Assembly (NCBI GenBank): GCA_937886325.1
Contig: CALABV010000129.1
Location: 1 to 31,711 of the forward strand
Direction of reading: 5' to 3'
Origin: an uncultured Geobacter sp.
Lineage (GTDB): Bacteria; Desulfobacterota; Desulfuromonadia; Geobacterales; Geobacteraceae
Length of the DNA stretch: 31,711 nucleotides
In this document: positions 8,390 to 16,156 of the stretch, piece after piece
Position numbering within the stretch: position 1 is the stretch's first letter
Layout of the letters: each line of letters opens with the position of its first letter
Made by a program: the position numbers and the translations under genes
Notes under the pieces: model-generated
What the model was told of the DNA's origin: nothing
Database searches by the model: none
The model's input: only the letters and a program-made list of their open reading frames with translations

Positions 8390-8445
8390 GGCGTTTCTCC
8401 CCCTCCCGTGCCTCTTTCGTGCCGGGAGCATCAAGGAATGAATTC

Positions 8446-8892
8446 TTACCCGTTGAGATGGCCGCTGTCCGATTCATCCCTCCACCCGTGGCTCCTCAGG
8501 GAGCGGAGAAAGAGCCCGATCCCGCCGATGAACAGCACAAGGATGGTGATCAGGTCGAAGAGGGTCATGGTGCGTATCGTTATCTGGAGGTTCATCAGTA
8601 CCCCCGCGACCAGGGCCGCCAGGGAGCCGATAGCCAGTGCCCAGCCGAGCACGCTGCGGGAATTGTAGAAGACCATGCCGATGCCGAAGACCAGCGGGAT
8701 GAGGATCATGCCGCTGGTGATGATGACAGGACCCCCGAAAAAGGCGAAATGGAACAGGCCCATGCCCAAACCGAACGAGCGGGTGACGATGATGGACTGC
8801 ATGAGCAGGTAAAAGCCCATGCACATCATGAGGAAACCGAGAATGAAGGAGCCGACGCCCCCCGGCGTGCCTCCCGCGCCCTGCATTTTCAT
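8446..8892 (-). CDS. four-helix integral membrane protein (148 aa), first gene of operon
   Basis: Start ATG 8892, preceded by GGGAGG; ATG 8886 is two codons later. The longer frame to 8967 runs through a terminator-like hairpin and is not used. Four hydrophobic helices are visible: FILGFLMMCMGFYLLMQSII, then about residues 50-75 (FFGGPVIITSGMILIPLVFG), 85-105 (LAIGSLAALVAGVLM) and 115-135 (LITILVLFIGGIGLFL). A Gly-rich N-terminus and a short charged C-terminal tail (RSHGWRDESDSGHLNG) complete it. No family is recognised. It leads the operon, separated from the coiled-coil gene by 56 bases, and is a plausible membrane platform for the complex. Confidence 0.82.
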   Translation of the reverse strand: MKMQGAGGTPGGVGSFILGFLMMCMGFYLLMQSIIVTRSFGLGMGLFHFAFFGGPVIITSGMILIPLVFGIGMVFYNSRSVLGWALAIGSLAALVAGVLMNLQITIRTMTLFDLITILVLFIGGIGLFLRSLRSHGWRDESDSGHLNG

Positions 8893-8931
8893 TGGTGCCT
8901 CCCTTGTTTTGTGAGGTGTTCGATGGGTGTT

Positions 8932-8957
8932 AAAAAAACGCGCCGCCGGTCTCCGGC
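8932..8957 (-). terminator. probable intrinsic terminator downstream of the toxin-antitoxin operon
   Basis: On the minus strand, GCCGG-AGA-CCGGC (8957-8945) is followed six bases later by seven T residues (8938-8932). It lies between the ParE stop (9045) and the start of the six-gene operon (8892), and would insulate the two. The gap between stem and U-tract lowers confidence. Confidence 0.45.
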
Positions 8958-9044
8958 TTCTCGGCACAGGGTGTATGCGGAGCAGTGTCGAGAGATTCGT
9001 GAAACGTCATGGCGGGTGAGCTGTGAGACGGATCTTCCCGCCGG

Positions 9045-9347
9045 TTATCCGCCGGTAATCGGAGGCGGCTCATCTGGAAGCTGTACAGCGTGCCAAACCG
9101 CGACAATCCACACGGTCGTTTCTTTTATGCGATAAAAGAAGCGGTATGGAGGGACAATCACTTCACGGAAAGGCAAGTCCGGGAACTCCGGAAGAACTCG
9201 GCCGGACTCAGGGAACTCCTCAAGTCTTGATAGAACACTCTCAGCCTTGTTCCTGAATGCGATTGCGGCAGAAGGCTTGTCTTGACGGATGTAGGCAAGC
9301 GCCTGCAGAAAATGATTGCGTGCGGTTGGTGTAAATACGATTTTCAA
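9045..9347 (-). CDS. parE: RelE/ParE-type toxin
   Basis: 100 residues, the usual size for ParE/RelE toxins. The family pattern is clear: IVFTPTARNHFLQALAYI at the N-terminus, then the RLEEFPESGRVLPEF turn, the core strand REVIVPPYRFFYRI and a final IVAVWHAVQ strand. The ATG at 9347 overlaps the antitoxin stop codon (4 bases), so expression is coupled. ParE toxins poison DNA gyrase and RelE toxins cleave mRNA on ribosomes. The Arg-Pro spacing and the YRFFYRI strand fit ParE better, but the target is not proven by sequence. Confidence 0.88.
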   Translation of the reverse strand: MKIVFTPTARNHFLQALAYIRQDKPSAAIAFRNKAESVLSRLEEFPESGRVLPEFPDLPFREVIVPPYRFFYRIKETTVWIVAVWHAVQLPDEPPPITGG

Positions 9348-9625
9348 GGGTTGGTCTCATTCAGATATGTATCCGCATCAGCGAAAACGGACTCCATATC
9401 GAACGATTCCCCCGCCTCAATTTCCTTTTCTCCGCGAGCAAGCAAGCGCAGTATCTCCAGTTCATGTTGAGTTTGCTCGAACATATGCATGCTTACCATC
9501 ACCGCGGCGGCTCTGCCGCGTTGAGTTATGAACACAGGTTCACGGGAAGAGGATACCCGCTTGACGATGCCGGTTGCATTCTGGCGGAGATCTGAAATAG
9601 GAACAATCTTTGGTACTGTAGCCAT
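9344..9625 (-). CDS. Phd/YefM-family antitoxin
   Basis: 93 residues from ATG 9625, which has a strong AAAGGAGG upstream. The frame is open to 9751, but the extension covers the promoter region. The N-terminal PhdYeFM DNA-binding fold is visible: VPISDLRQNATGIVKRV, followed by PVFITQRGRAAAVMVSM. The acidic C-terminus (FDMESVFADADTYLNETNP) is the expected toxin-wrapping tail. It is the first gene of the pair and probably autoregulates it together with the toxin. Confidence 0.88.
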   Translation of the reverse strand: MATVPKIVPISDLRQNATGIVKRVSSSREPVFITQRGRAAAVMVSMHMFEQTQHELEILRLLARGEKEIEAGESFDMESVFADADTYLNETNP

Positions 9626-9741
9626 TGATACTACCTCCTTTGCTGCTTTTAAATGTACTACCAACGCTACTTCCCAGCAATAGAGTTTTTCGGATACCAT
9701 TACTTTCAATGTCGCTTCATGAGCCCCACGGACCACGTTGT

Positions 9742-9750
9742 ACCATAGCA
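9742..9750 (-). promoter_or_regulatory. possible extended -10 promoter for the toxin-antitoxin operon
   Basis: Read on the minus strand this is TGCTATGGT, an extended -10 (TGnTATnnT). It lies about 115 bases upstream of the antitoxin ATG. No well-spaced -35 box is present. The region 9626-9780 has no other gene. Confidence 0.3.
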
Positions 9751-9785
9751 TACCGTGAGAGGCAATTCATTTCACCTGTGTAATG

Positions 9786-9817
9786 GCCCCGTTTTCAAAA
9801 CGGGCAGGAGTATCACT
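9786..9817. repeat. adjacent palindromes at the end of the lut operon
   Basis: CCCGTTTTCAAAACGGG (9786-9802) is a near-perfect palindrome, and GGAGT-ATC-ACTCC (9805-9817) overlaps the lutBA stop codon. Neither is followed by a long U-tract on the minus strand, so termination is possible but unproven. The site sits between lutBA and the toxin-antitoxin promoter and could also be an operator. Confidence 0.4.
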
Positions 9818-11918
9818 CCCGCAACCTCTCGGCCGCCAGCGTGGCGGTATGCTCCACCCTGACCCGGCTCTTGATCCCTTCCAGGCCCCCTTCAATCTGC
9901 ATCTTGCATCCCGGACAGTCCACCGCTACCGTGCCGACGCCGGTGCCTGCGATGGCGTCCATCTTTTTCTTCAGGATCTCGTACGATATCTCCGGGAACT
10001 TGAAGGCATAGGAGCCGCCGAAGCCGCAGCAGGTGTCCGGCCCTTCCATCTCCACGACTTTACGGTCCGCGATTTCCTCCAGCACGGTGCGCGGTTCCCG
10101 GAAAACGCCGCATCCCCGCCGCAGGTGGCAGGCGTCGTGGTAGGTGACGGGTTCGCCGTCTCCCGGAATCCCGGACTTCACAACCTTTCTTGCAGCCAGT
10201 TCCGCGAAGTTGAAGACCTTTGCCGCCAGTTCCAGGGACCGGGCATGATGCTCGGGTTCGCCCTCGAGCAGGTTCGGAAAGTCGTGCTTCAGGGACATGG
10301 TGCAGGTTGGGCAGATGGTGACCACGAAGTCCGCCTGCTCCTTCATGAGGATTTCGGTGTTGAGCCGGGCCATGTCCCGAGCGATCCCAACCTCACCGGA
10401 GTAGCGTGCGGGAATCCCGCAGCAGAGCTGCTCCCGGGGGAAATGGACCGAGTAGCCGAGGCATTCCAGGCTTTCCACGGTGTCCCGGCACATCTCCGGG
10501 AAGACGAAGTCGGCCAGACAGCCGGAAAAGAAAAGGACCCGTTCACGGCCACCCTGGTCTTCAGGCGCGACCTTTTCCCGATCCCGCGCAATGTCGCGGT
10601 ACGGCCGTTCCGCGATGGGGGGGAGGGAGCGGTTTCCCGTGTCGCCGCCCAGGACCAGGGGAAGGTGGCGGATGCGGCCGTCCCGCCCCTGGAAGGGTTT
10701 CTGTGCCAGATAGGCGGCCCGCAGCGCCCCGTGGAACAGGGTGCGGTTCCTCATGAGCGTGCCGAACAGGGCCTTCTGGCCAGGAATCTTCGCTCCCCGT
10801 TCCCGCAGGTCCAGGATCAGCCCCTCGATGTCGATCTTTGCCGCGCACACCTCGTTGCACCTGCGACAGCCGATGCACAGACCCAGGATATCCCGTGCAT
10901 TCTCGGTCCCGTGAAAGAAGGGGGTCAGCACCAGCCCGATGCCGCCCACGTAGATATGTCCGAACACGTGGCCGCCCACGATCTCGTACACCGGGCAGAC
11001 ATTGGCGCAGGCCCCGCACTTGACGCATTTCATCGCCTCGCGGAAGCGCGGGTCGGCCGCCAGTTGCCGCCTGCCGTTGTCCAGCAGCACGATATGCAGT
11101 TCATGTCCCTCGGACGGCCCCCGGATCAGGGAGACATAGGAGGTAATCTTCTGGCCGGTGGCGTTTTTGGGCAGGATGGAAATGATGTCCAGGGCCTCGG
11201 CCAGGGAAGGGACGATCTTTTCGATGCCGATGAGGGCGATGTGGGTCTCGGGGAGGGTGGTGACCAGCCGGGCGTTTCCCTCGTTGGTCACCAGTCCGAT
11301 TGCGCCGCTGTCGGCCACGGCCACGTTTGTCCCCGAGATCCCGACCCGCGCCGTGAAGAAGCTTTCCCGCAGGGTTTCGCGCGCCGTCTCCACCAGGGAC
11401 GGGATGTCCGGCGGGCAATCGCGGCCGATCTCGCGGGAGAACAGGTCCGCCACCTCTTGCCGATTCTTGTGGATGGCCGGCATAACCATGTGGGAAGGCC
11501 GCTCCCCTGCCAACTGTATGATCCACTCGCCCAGGTCGGTTTCCAGCGAGCGGACGCCAGCCTTTTCCAGGTAGGGGTTGAGGCGGATCTCCTCCGAGGT
11601 CATGGACTTGGATTTGACCACGAACTCCGCCCCTTTCTCCCGGACGATGCCCAGAATCGCGCGCCGGGCCTCCTCCGGGCTTGTGCACAGGTGGACCGTC
11701 GCGCCCGCCGCCTCCGCGCTCTCCCGGAACCGCTCCACCAGGTCGGGCAGGTCGCGCAGCGCGTTGTCCCGGATCGCTGAGACCCGGTCGCGCAGGGATT
11801 CGAAGTCATCCCCTTCGAAGGCCCGGGCGCGCGCTACCGGATACTGGGCTGCGAAGTTTTTCAGGGCCGTGCGCAGGAAGGAGTCATGGATCTTCTGCCT
11901 GATGATCTTTTTCGACAC
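9813..11918 (-). CDS. fused LutB-LutA lactate-oxidation iron-sulfur protein (LUD + 2[4Fe-4S] + CCG domains)
   Basis: 701 residues from GTG 11918 (AAGGAG 10 bases upstream, beginning 5 bases after lutC ends). The N-terminal half is LutB/LldF-like: a LUD domain (about 60-290), then two ferredoxin-type clusters, CVKCGACANVCPVYEI (near 297) and CIGCRRCNEVC (near 346). The C-terminal part is LutA/LldE-like with two CCG (cysteine-rich, heterodisulfide reductase D-type) modules: FFSGCLADFVFPE, LCCGIPARYSGE and ICPTCTMSLKHDF in the first, then YHDACHLRRGCGV, TCCGFGGSYAFKF and DCPGCKMQIEGG in the second. In the three-gene Lut/Lld systems LutA and LutB are separate; here they are one chain. The expected role is L-lactate oxidation to pyruvate with electrons passed to the quinone pool. 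No lactate permease or regulator is adjacent. Confidence 0.92.
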   Translation of the reverse strand: MSKKIIRQKIHDSFLRTALKNFAAQYPVARARAFEGDDFESLRDRVSAIRDNALRDLPDLVERFRESAEAAGATVHLCTSPEEARRAILGIVREKGAEFVVKSKSMTSEEIRLNPYLEKAGVRSLETDLGEWIIQLAGERPSHMVMPAIHKNRQEVADLFSREIGRDCPPDIPSLVETARETLRESFFTARVGISGTNVAVADSGAIGLVTNEGNARLVTTLPETHIALIGIEKIVPSLAEALDIISILPKNATGQKITSYVSLIRGPSEGHELHIVLLDNGRRQLAADPRFREAMKCVKCGACANVCPVYEIVGGHVFGHIYVGGIGLVLTPFFHGTENARDILGLCIGCRRCNEVCAAKIDIEGLILDLRERGAKIPGQKALFGTLMRNRTLFHGALRAAYLAQKPFQGRDGRIRHLPLVLGGDTGNRSLPPIAERPYRDIARDREKVAPEDQGGRERVLFFSGCLADFVFPEMCRDTVESLECLGYSVHFPREQLCCGIPARYSGEVGIARDMARLNTEILMKEQADFVVTICPTCTMSLKHDFPNLLEGEPEHHARSLELAAKVFNFAELAARKVVKSGIPGDGEPVTYHDACHLRRGCGVFREPRTVLEEIADRKVVEMEGPDTCCGFGGSYAFKFPEISYEILKKKMDAIAGTGVGTVAVDCPGCKMQIEGGLEGIKSRVRVEHTATLAAERLRE

Positions 11919-11923
11919 GGATT

Positions 11924-12424
11924 CTATTCTCCTTCAAGGATCAGGATATGCAGTTCCTTCGGTCCGTGGACGCCGATAGTCAGCACACGCTCGATGTCGG
12001 CGGTGCGGCTCGGCCCGGTGGTGAGCGACAGGTAGGAGTGGGGTCGGGAGGAGAGGAGGCTGTCGATGGCCCCGGTCAGCGACGGCAGGTCCGGGATGAT
12101 GGCTGAGGCCCGGAGGAATACCATGTGGATCGGGGGAAGGGCGGTTGCACCCCGCTCAACGGCATCGGAGAGTTCCAGGAGGAGGCTGCCGGTGGCGGCC
12201 ACCCCGGCCGTGGCGAAGCTCACGCAGGCCGGGACATCGCGGTGCTCTTCGGGTTGCGTGAAGGTGACGCCGGAAAGGGCTCGGCGGATATCGTCGGGGA
12301 GATGGGATGCCGCGATCGCGTGCCCCGATGTTTGAAGAACGTACGCCGCGGCATCGGCCACGGAGGAAAAACGCCTGACAACGGCGCCGACCGCCTCGGC
12401 GGCGGCCTGGAAGCGGGCAATCAT
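11924..12424 (-). CDS. lutC: LutC/LldG-type LUD domain protein
   Basis: 166 residues from ATG 12424, with GAGGAG 3 to 4 bases upstream; the frame is open to 12493 but the region upstream contains the promoter. A LUD domain is visible: AIAASHLPDDIRRAL, then FATAGVAATGSLLLEL, the TALPPIHMVFLRA segment and the terminal RTADIERVLTIGVHGPKELH with its conserved GP. It is somewhat short for LutC (usually about 200-240), lacking N-terminal helices. It is the first gene of the two-gene operon, followed by the fused LutB-LutA. It is the third subunit of the lactate-oxidising complex. Confidence 0.88.
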   Translation of the reverse strand: MIARFQAAAEAVGAVVRRFSSVADAAAYVLQTSGHAIAASHLPDDIRRALSGVTFTQPEEHRDVPACVSFATAGVAATGSLLLELSDAVERGATALPPIHMVFLRASAIIPDLPSLTGAIDSLLSSRPHSYLSLTTGPSRTADIERVLTIGVHGPKELHILILEGE

Positions 12425-12464
12425 GATCTCCTCACTTCGATGGGGACTGAAAAAGCACGAAGCA

Positions 12465-12493
12465 ATAGTAAATGAGGAGCAGGGCACATGCAA
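12465..12493 (-). promoter_or_regulatory. sigma70-type promoter of the lut operon
   Basis: On the minus strand, TTGCAT (12493-12488), a 17-base spacer, and TACTAT (12470-12465). Transcription would begin near 12457, about 33 bases before the lutC ATG. It lies in the divergent gap between lutC and the recD-like gene. Confidence 0.65.
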
Positions 12494-12546
12494 GGAGATG
12501 TTTTCCCGTCGAACGGAAAGACTACCGGAAGCCCGTCCTTGATGGT

Positions 12547-14742
12547 ATGCTGACCTTCATGAGACCCCATGACGACACACCCCTGGAGCGACTCTCCGGT
12601 TCCGTGGAGAGGGTCACCTTTCACAGCGAAGAAAGCGGTTTCTGCGTGCTCCGGGTCAAGGTGAGGGGCCGGAGGGAGCTGGTGACCGTGGTGGGCTCCG
12701 CCGCCTCCATCACGCCGGGGGAGTTCGTGGAGTGCCTCGGCTCCTGGCACAACGACCGCACCCATGGCCTCCAGTTCAAGGCAGTGCGGCTGGCCTCGGT
12801 CCTGCCGGGCACCGTCGACGGGATAGAGAAATATCTCGGTTCCGGCATGGTGAAGGGTATCGGCCCCCATTTCGCAAAGCTCCTGGTGAAGGCCTTCGGC
12901 ACGGATGTCTTCGAGGTCATCGAGAACGACCCCATCCGCCTGCTGGGCCTGCCGGGCATCGGCAGGAAACGGATGGAAAAGGTGACCGGGGCGTGGGCGG
13001 AGCAGAAGGTGATTCGCGAGATCATGGTCTTCCTCCAGTCCCACGGCGTGGGAACCGCCCGCGCGGTGCGCATCTTCAAGACGTACGGCGACGAAGCCAT
13101 CCTCAAGGTCACGGAAAACCCGTACCGCCTGGCCCTGGACATTCACGGCATCGGATTCAAGACCGCGGACGCCATCGCCGAGCGGCTCGGCATCGCCCGC
13201 GACTCACTGATCCGCGCCCGGGCCGGGGTGCGGCACGTGCTGCAGGAAATCTGCGCGGACGGGCACTGCGCCTGGCCGTGGGACGCCCTGGCGGATCAGG
13301 CCACCGGGCTGCTGGAGATCCCGGCCGCAATCATCGACGATGCGATCCACGGAGAAATCGCGGATGAGAACCTGTCGAGGGCGGAGATAGGCGGAAAGGA
13401 GTGCCTGTTTCTCAGCCCCCTGTTCAAGGCCGAGAACGGGGCAGCCGCCGGCCTCGCTCGCCTGCTGCCGGGCGTTCCCCCCTGGGGGGACATTGACGCC
13501 GCGAAGGCGATCCCGTGGGTGGAGGGGAAGACCGGTCTGACCCTGTCCGCCTCCCAGCGGGACGCCATTGCCCTGGCCCTTTCCTCCAAGGTGGTCGTCA
13601 TCACCGGCGGGCCGGGAGTGGGCAAGACCACCCTGGTGAACAGCATCCTGCGCATCATCGGGGCCAAGCAGGTCCGGGTCACCCTGTGCGCCCCCACCGG
13701 CCGCGCCGCCAAGCGGCTCTCCGAATCCACCGGACTGGAGGCGAAGACGATCCATCGCCTGCTGGAATTCGACCCCCAGACCTTCGGCTTCAAGCGGGGG
13801 AGGGACAATCCCCTGGAAACGGACCTGGTGGTGGTGGACGAGTCCTCCATGGTGGACATCGTGCTGCTGAACCGGCTGCTGGCCGCGATCCCTGACCATG
13901 CGGCCCTGATCATCGTGGGCGACGTGGACCAGCTTCCCTCCGTGGGTCCGGGCGCGGTGCTGGCCGATATCATCGATTCCGGCGCCGTCCCCACGGTGCG
14001 CCTCACCGAGATCTTCCGCCAGGCCGCCTCCTCCCGCATCATCGTCAACGCCCACCGCATCAACCGGGGAGAGATACCGCTCAGGAACGAGGGCGCGGAC
14101 CTGACCGACTTCTACTTCATCCCGGCCGAGACCCCGGAGGATATCCACGACAAGGTGATGCAGGTGGTGCTTGAGCGCATCCCGAAACGGTTCGGTCTCC
14201 ATCCGGTGCGGGACATCCAGGTCCTCACCCCCATGAACCGGGGCGGTCTCGGGGTGCGCTCCCTGAACGTGGAGCTGCAGCAGCGGCTCAACCCCGATGC
14301 GGAGCCGTCCATCACCCGTTTCGGCACACGCTTCGCGCCCGGCGACAAGGTGATCCAGACCGTGAACAACTACGACAAGGAGGTCTTCAACGGCGACATC
14401 GGCGGCATCGAGTCCGTGGACCCGGAGGAAGGCCTGCTGCGCGCCGATTTCGACGGCCGGAGCGTGGAGTACGAGTTCGGTGAACTGGACGAGGTCTCCC
14501 TGGCCTATGCCACCTCCATCCACAAGAGCCAGGGATCCGAATACCCGGCCGTGGTCATCCCCCTTGCCATGCAGCACTACATGCTCCTGGAAAGGAACCT
14601 GCTCTACACGGCCGTGACCAGGGGGAAGAAGCTGGTGATCATCATCGGCCAGGTCAAGGCCCTGGCCATGGCGGTGAAGAACAGACGGTCCACGAAGCGG
14701 GTGACGAAGCTGGCGGAGAGGATTCGCCGGAGCATGAAGTGA
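12547..14742 (+). CDS. recD2: RecD2-type superfamily 1B DNA helicase
   Basis: 731 residues from ATG 12547; ATG 12559 is a close alternative. The frame is open to 12472 but the preceding sequence contains the lut promoter. Neither start has a strong ribosome binding site. Domains: an N-terminal OB-like region (LSGSVERVTFHSEESGFCVL), tandem helix-hairpin-helix segments (LLGLPGIGRKRMEKV and ALDIHGIGFKTADAIAERL), then the helicase core: motif I GGPGVGKTTLV (about 354-364), motif Ia CAPTGRAAKRL, motif II VVVDESSMVD, motif III IIVGDVDQLPSVGPG, and C-terminal motifs including YATSIHKSQGSEYPAVVIP. The HhH-containing N-terminus and the absence of recB/recC neighbours indicate RecD2, a 5'-3' helicase active without RecBC. 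Confidence 0.93.
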   Translation: MLTFMRPHDDTPLERLSGSVERVTFHSEESGFCVLRVKVRGRRELVTVVGSAASITPGEFVECLGSWHNDRTHGLQFKAVRLASVLPGTVDGIEKYLGSGMVKGIGPHFAKLLVKAFGTDVFEVIENDPIRLLGLPGIGRKRMEKVTGAWAEQKVIREIMVFLQSHGVGTARAVRIFKTYGDEAILKVTENPYRLALDIHGIGFKTADAIAERLGIARDSLIRARAGVRHVLQEICADGHCAWPWDALADQATGLLEIPAAIIDDAIHGEIADENLSRAEIGGKECLFLSPLFKAENGAAAGLARLLPGVPPWGDIDAAKAIPWVEGKTGLTLSASQRDAIALALSSKVVVITGGPGVGKTTLVNSILRIIGAKQVRVTLCAPTGRAAKRLSESTGLEAKTIHRLLEFDPQTFGFKRGRDNPLETDLVVVDESSMVDIVLLNRLLAAIPDHAALIIVGDVDQLPSVGPGAVLADIIDSGAVPTVRLTEIFRQAASSRIIVNAHRINRGEIPLRNEGADLTDFYFIPAETPEDIHDKVMQVVLERIPKRFGLHPVRDIQVLTPMNRGGLGVRSLNVELQQRLNPDAEPSITRFGTRFAPGDKVIQTVNNYDKEVFNGDIGGIESVDPEEGLLRADFDGRSVEYEFGELDEVSLAYATSIHKSQGSEYPAVVIPLAMQHYMLLERNLLYTAVTRGKKLVIIIGQVKALAMAVKNRRSTKRVTKLAERIRRSMK

Positions 14743-14752
14743 GGAGTATCGC

Positions 14753-15265
14753 TTGGATATAAACCTGGAGAAAGGTCCCTCGGGCACGTGGGAAACAAGG
14801 AAAAAGCGGAGTTTTTCCCTGTTTCAGCCGCGCCTGACACGGCTGCGGTGCCTCTGGGTCGCGGCGGCCATCGCCTGGCTGGCCCTGATGGCGGCCGCCG
14901 GTTATGTCTTGATGCCCGATCGCGGGGACGCTGAGCGCGCACTGGTGTTCGCCGTGACCGAGGAGGTCAGGAGATACGACGGCCTCGCCTTTGTTGCGGA
15001 ATCACCGAGCGGCATCTTCGATGCAGCCCGCGGGGAGGGGTTCGACAGGTGGATTGCGAATGTGCGCGGGAAACACCGGGTCGGCCCGGACGCGGACCGG
15101 GACTTCGCCCGCATCCGGGAACGGTATCTCCGGGACCTGGAAAGCCTTCCGAACAGGCAGAGTGCGCTGCTGTTCCTGCTCGGCCTGGCCTGGGTCGTGC
15201 CCATGGCGGCGCTGTATGCCGCGGTGCGCGTCATGGAGTGGATTGTCGGGGGAGGGCAGGGGTAG
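14753..15265 (+). CDS. two-TM membrane protein (170 aa), unknown function
   Basis: TTG start at 14753, chosen because GAGGAG (14741-14746) sits 6 bases upstream and overlaps the recD2 stop codon; no ATG is available before the first membrane segment. Two hydrophobic segments are visible, WVAAAIAWLALMAAAGYVLM (about residues 40-60) and LLFLLGLAWVVPMAALYAAV (about 140-160). They enclose an 80-residue loop, charged and probably periplasmic, containing RRYDGLAFVAESPSGIFD. No family is recognised. It is probably co-translated with recD2, but a functional link to DNA repair is not evident. Confidence 0.72.
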   Translation: MDINLEKGPSGTWETRKKRSFSLFQPRLTRLRCLWVAAAIAWLALMAAAGYVLMPDRGDAERALVFAVTEEVRRYDGLAFVAESPSGIFDAARGEGFDRWIANVRGKHRVGPDADRDFARIRERYLRDLESLPNRQSALLFLLGLAWVVPMAALYAAVRVMEWIVGGGQG

Positions 15266-15278
15266 CATAAGCCTTGAA

Positions 15279-15308
15279 CCTTCAGCCTTCAGCCTTCAGT
15301 CTTCAGCC
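15279..15308. repeat. CCTTCAG heptamer array
   Basis: Four consecutive near-exact copies of CCTTCAG (the third reads into GTCTTCAG). It marks the 3' limit of the integrase remnant, whose homology stops just beside it (about 15311-15318). The same heptamer forms the inverted repeat at 6583-6640. Confidence 0.7.
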
Positions 15309-15912
15309 TACATACCGCCTGGTTCCGGGTGGAGGCTGCAACTTTGCATTTCACCGCAAGATAGGTGAGGTGTTCCTTGACGTCTGAAGTTGAGAGATCC
15401 TTCGGAGGCTTGTTTCTCAGGAAACGCTGGAAACGACGTGACCAGTTTGCATAGGTTTTCAGGGTTTTTCTGGAATAGTGGCGCACCTTGATCTCTTCAG
15501 CCAAGGTACGAAGTGCGGCATCCCATTCAGAGGAATCGGATGTCTCGTCATACCCGGCTTCGCAATAATGCGATGAACCCGACCTTGTAGTTACTTGTAC
15601 TTCGTTCGTCACGGCCGTGAGGGGCTAGGCGACCTGATTGGCCTCCTTCAGCATTTCAAAATAAATGGTTACTGCCCGCGCTGCCTGCTCTTGCCGGTAT
15701 TCGTTCTGCTTCTTTTCCCTCAACTTCGCGCAGAAAAGCCTTAGCCCCTCCGGGATTGAGTCCGATACCGGATATTTTGCTCTGAAATCAAGAAAATACC
15801 GCAGCCATTTATTGTATTCCGACTGCTTGTGACCCGTTATTCCCCGCTTTTCGAGAAAAACGCCGTATCGAGTAAGAACTTCATACGGTACATGGAGAAG
15901 CTTATAAGGGTC
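15289..15912 (-). pseudogene. integron/phage-type tyrosine integrase N-terminal remnant with in-frame amber stop
   Basis: Read on the minus strand from about 15912, the frame encodes KLLHVPYEVLTRYGVFLEKR and continues to KEANQVA. It meets TAG at 15625-15627 and then goes on in the same frame (PLTAVTNEVQ and onward) to LAVKCKVAASTRNQA. The second half (KVRHYSRKTLKTYANWSRRF, then LSTSDVKEHLTYLA) is the SAM-like core-binding domain typical of integron-type integrases. The catalytic domain with its R-H-R-Y residues is absent: homology ends beside the heptamer array at 15279-15308. The 5' end is also lost, because translation upstream of about 15907 comes from a REP-like hairpin. It is thus truncated at both ends by repeats and interrupted by one nonsense codon. 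It could be relic DNA only. Confidence 0.8.
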
Positions 15913-15960
15913 AGGTCTCAACAATTGACAAAGAAATTGTTGAATGTTGAGACCTGACCC
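15908..15960. repeat. REP-like hairpin (GGGTCAGGTCT family)
   Basis: A perfect 16-base inverted repeat, GGGTCAGGTCTCAACA (15908-15923) and its complement (15945-15960). Inside is a second small pairing (AACAATT with AATTGTT). This is the type of palindrome mobilised by REP-associated Y1 transposases, and the head of such a gene lies at 22132. It abuts the truncated integrase. Confidence 0.85.
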
Positions 15961-16126
15961 TGAAGGTTTTCCCCAAGAGATGCGGAAAGCCAACCTGTGG
16001 GTTCTGCTTTGGTATTGGAAATTGAAGAACATAGTAAGACTGCGACTACCAGAGCCGAGAATCTGCCGCCTGTGCTCACAAGGAAATGAAACCCATGAAA
16101 TATGATGACAAAATTAGAAGTGACTG
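15961..16126. other. gap with a possible 3' gene fragment
   Basis: From about 15964 to the TGA at 16087-16089 on the plus strand, one frame reads ALVLEIEEHSKTATTRAENL followed by PPVLTRK and a stop. This looks like the C-terminus of a protein whose upstream part is replaced by the REP hairpin. No start codon or family is recognisable. The rest of the gap holds nothing I can support. Confidence 0.2.
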
Positions 16127-16156
16127 TTGACCACCCGTGTTGATTCGGTGTAAAAA
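16127..16156 (+). promoter_or_regulatory. possible promoter for the PEGA lipoprotein gene
   Basis: TTGACC (16127-16132) and TAAAAA (16151-16156) with an 18-base spacer, about 50 bases upstream of the ATG at 16206. The -35 is good but the -10 is weak. Confidence 0.4.

Noticed and set aside
9783..11780. 665-codon open frame on the plus strand
   Set aside because: Antisense to the lutBA gene, which has complete cysteine motifs on the other strand.
13204..14787. 527-codon open frame on the minus strand
   Set aside because: Antisense shadow of the recD2 helicase core; His/Gly/Asp-rich product with no domain.
15908..15960. Palindrome considered as an integron attC site
   Set aside because: It lacks the attC core-site (GTTRRRY) layout and matches the REP family core seen upstream of the RAYT relic.
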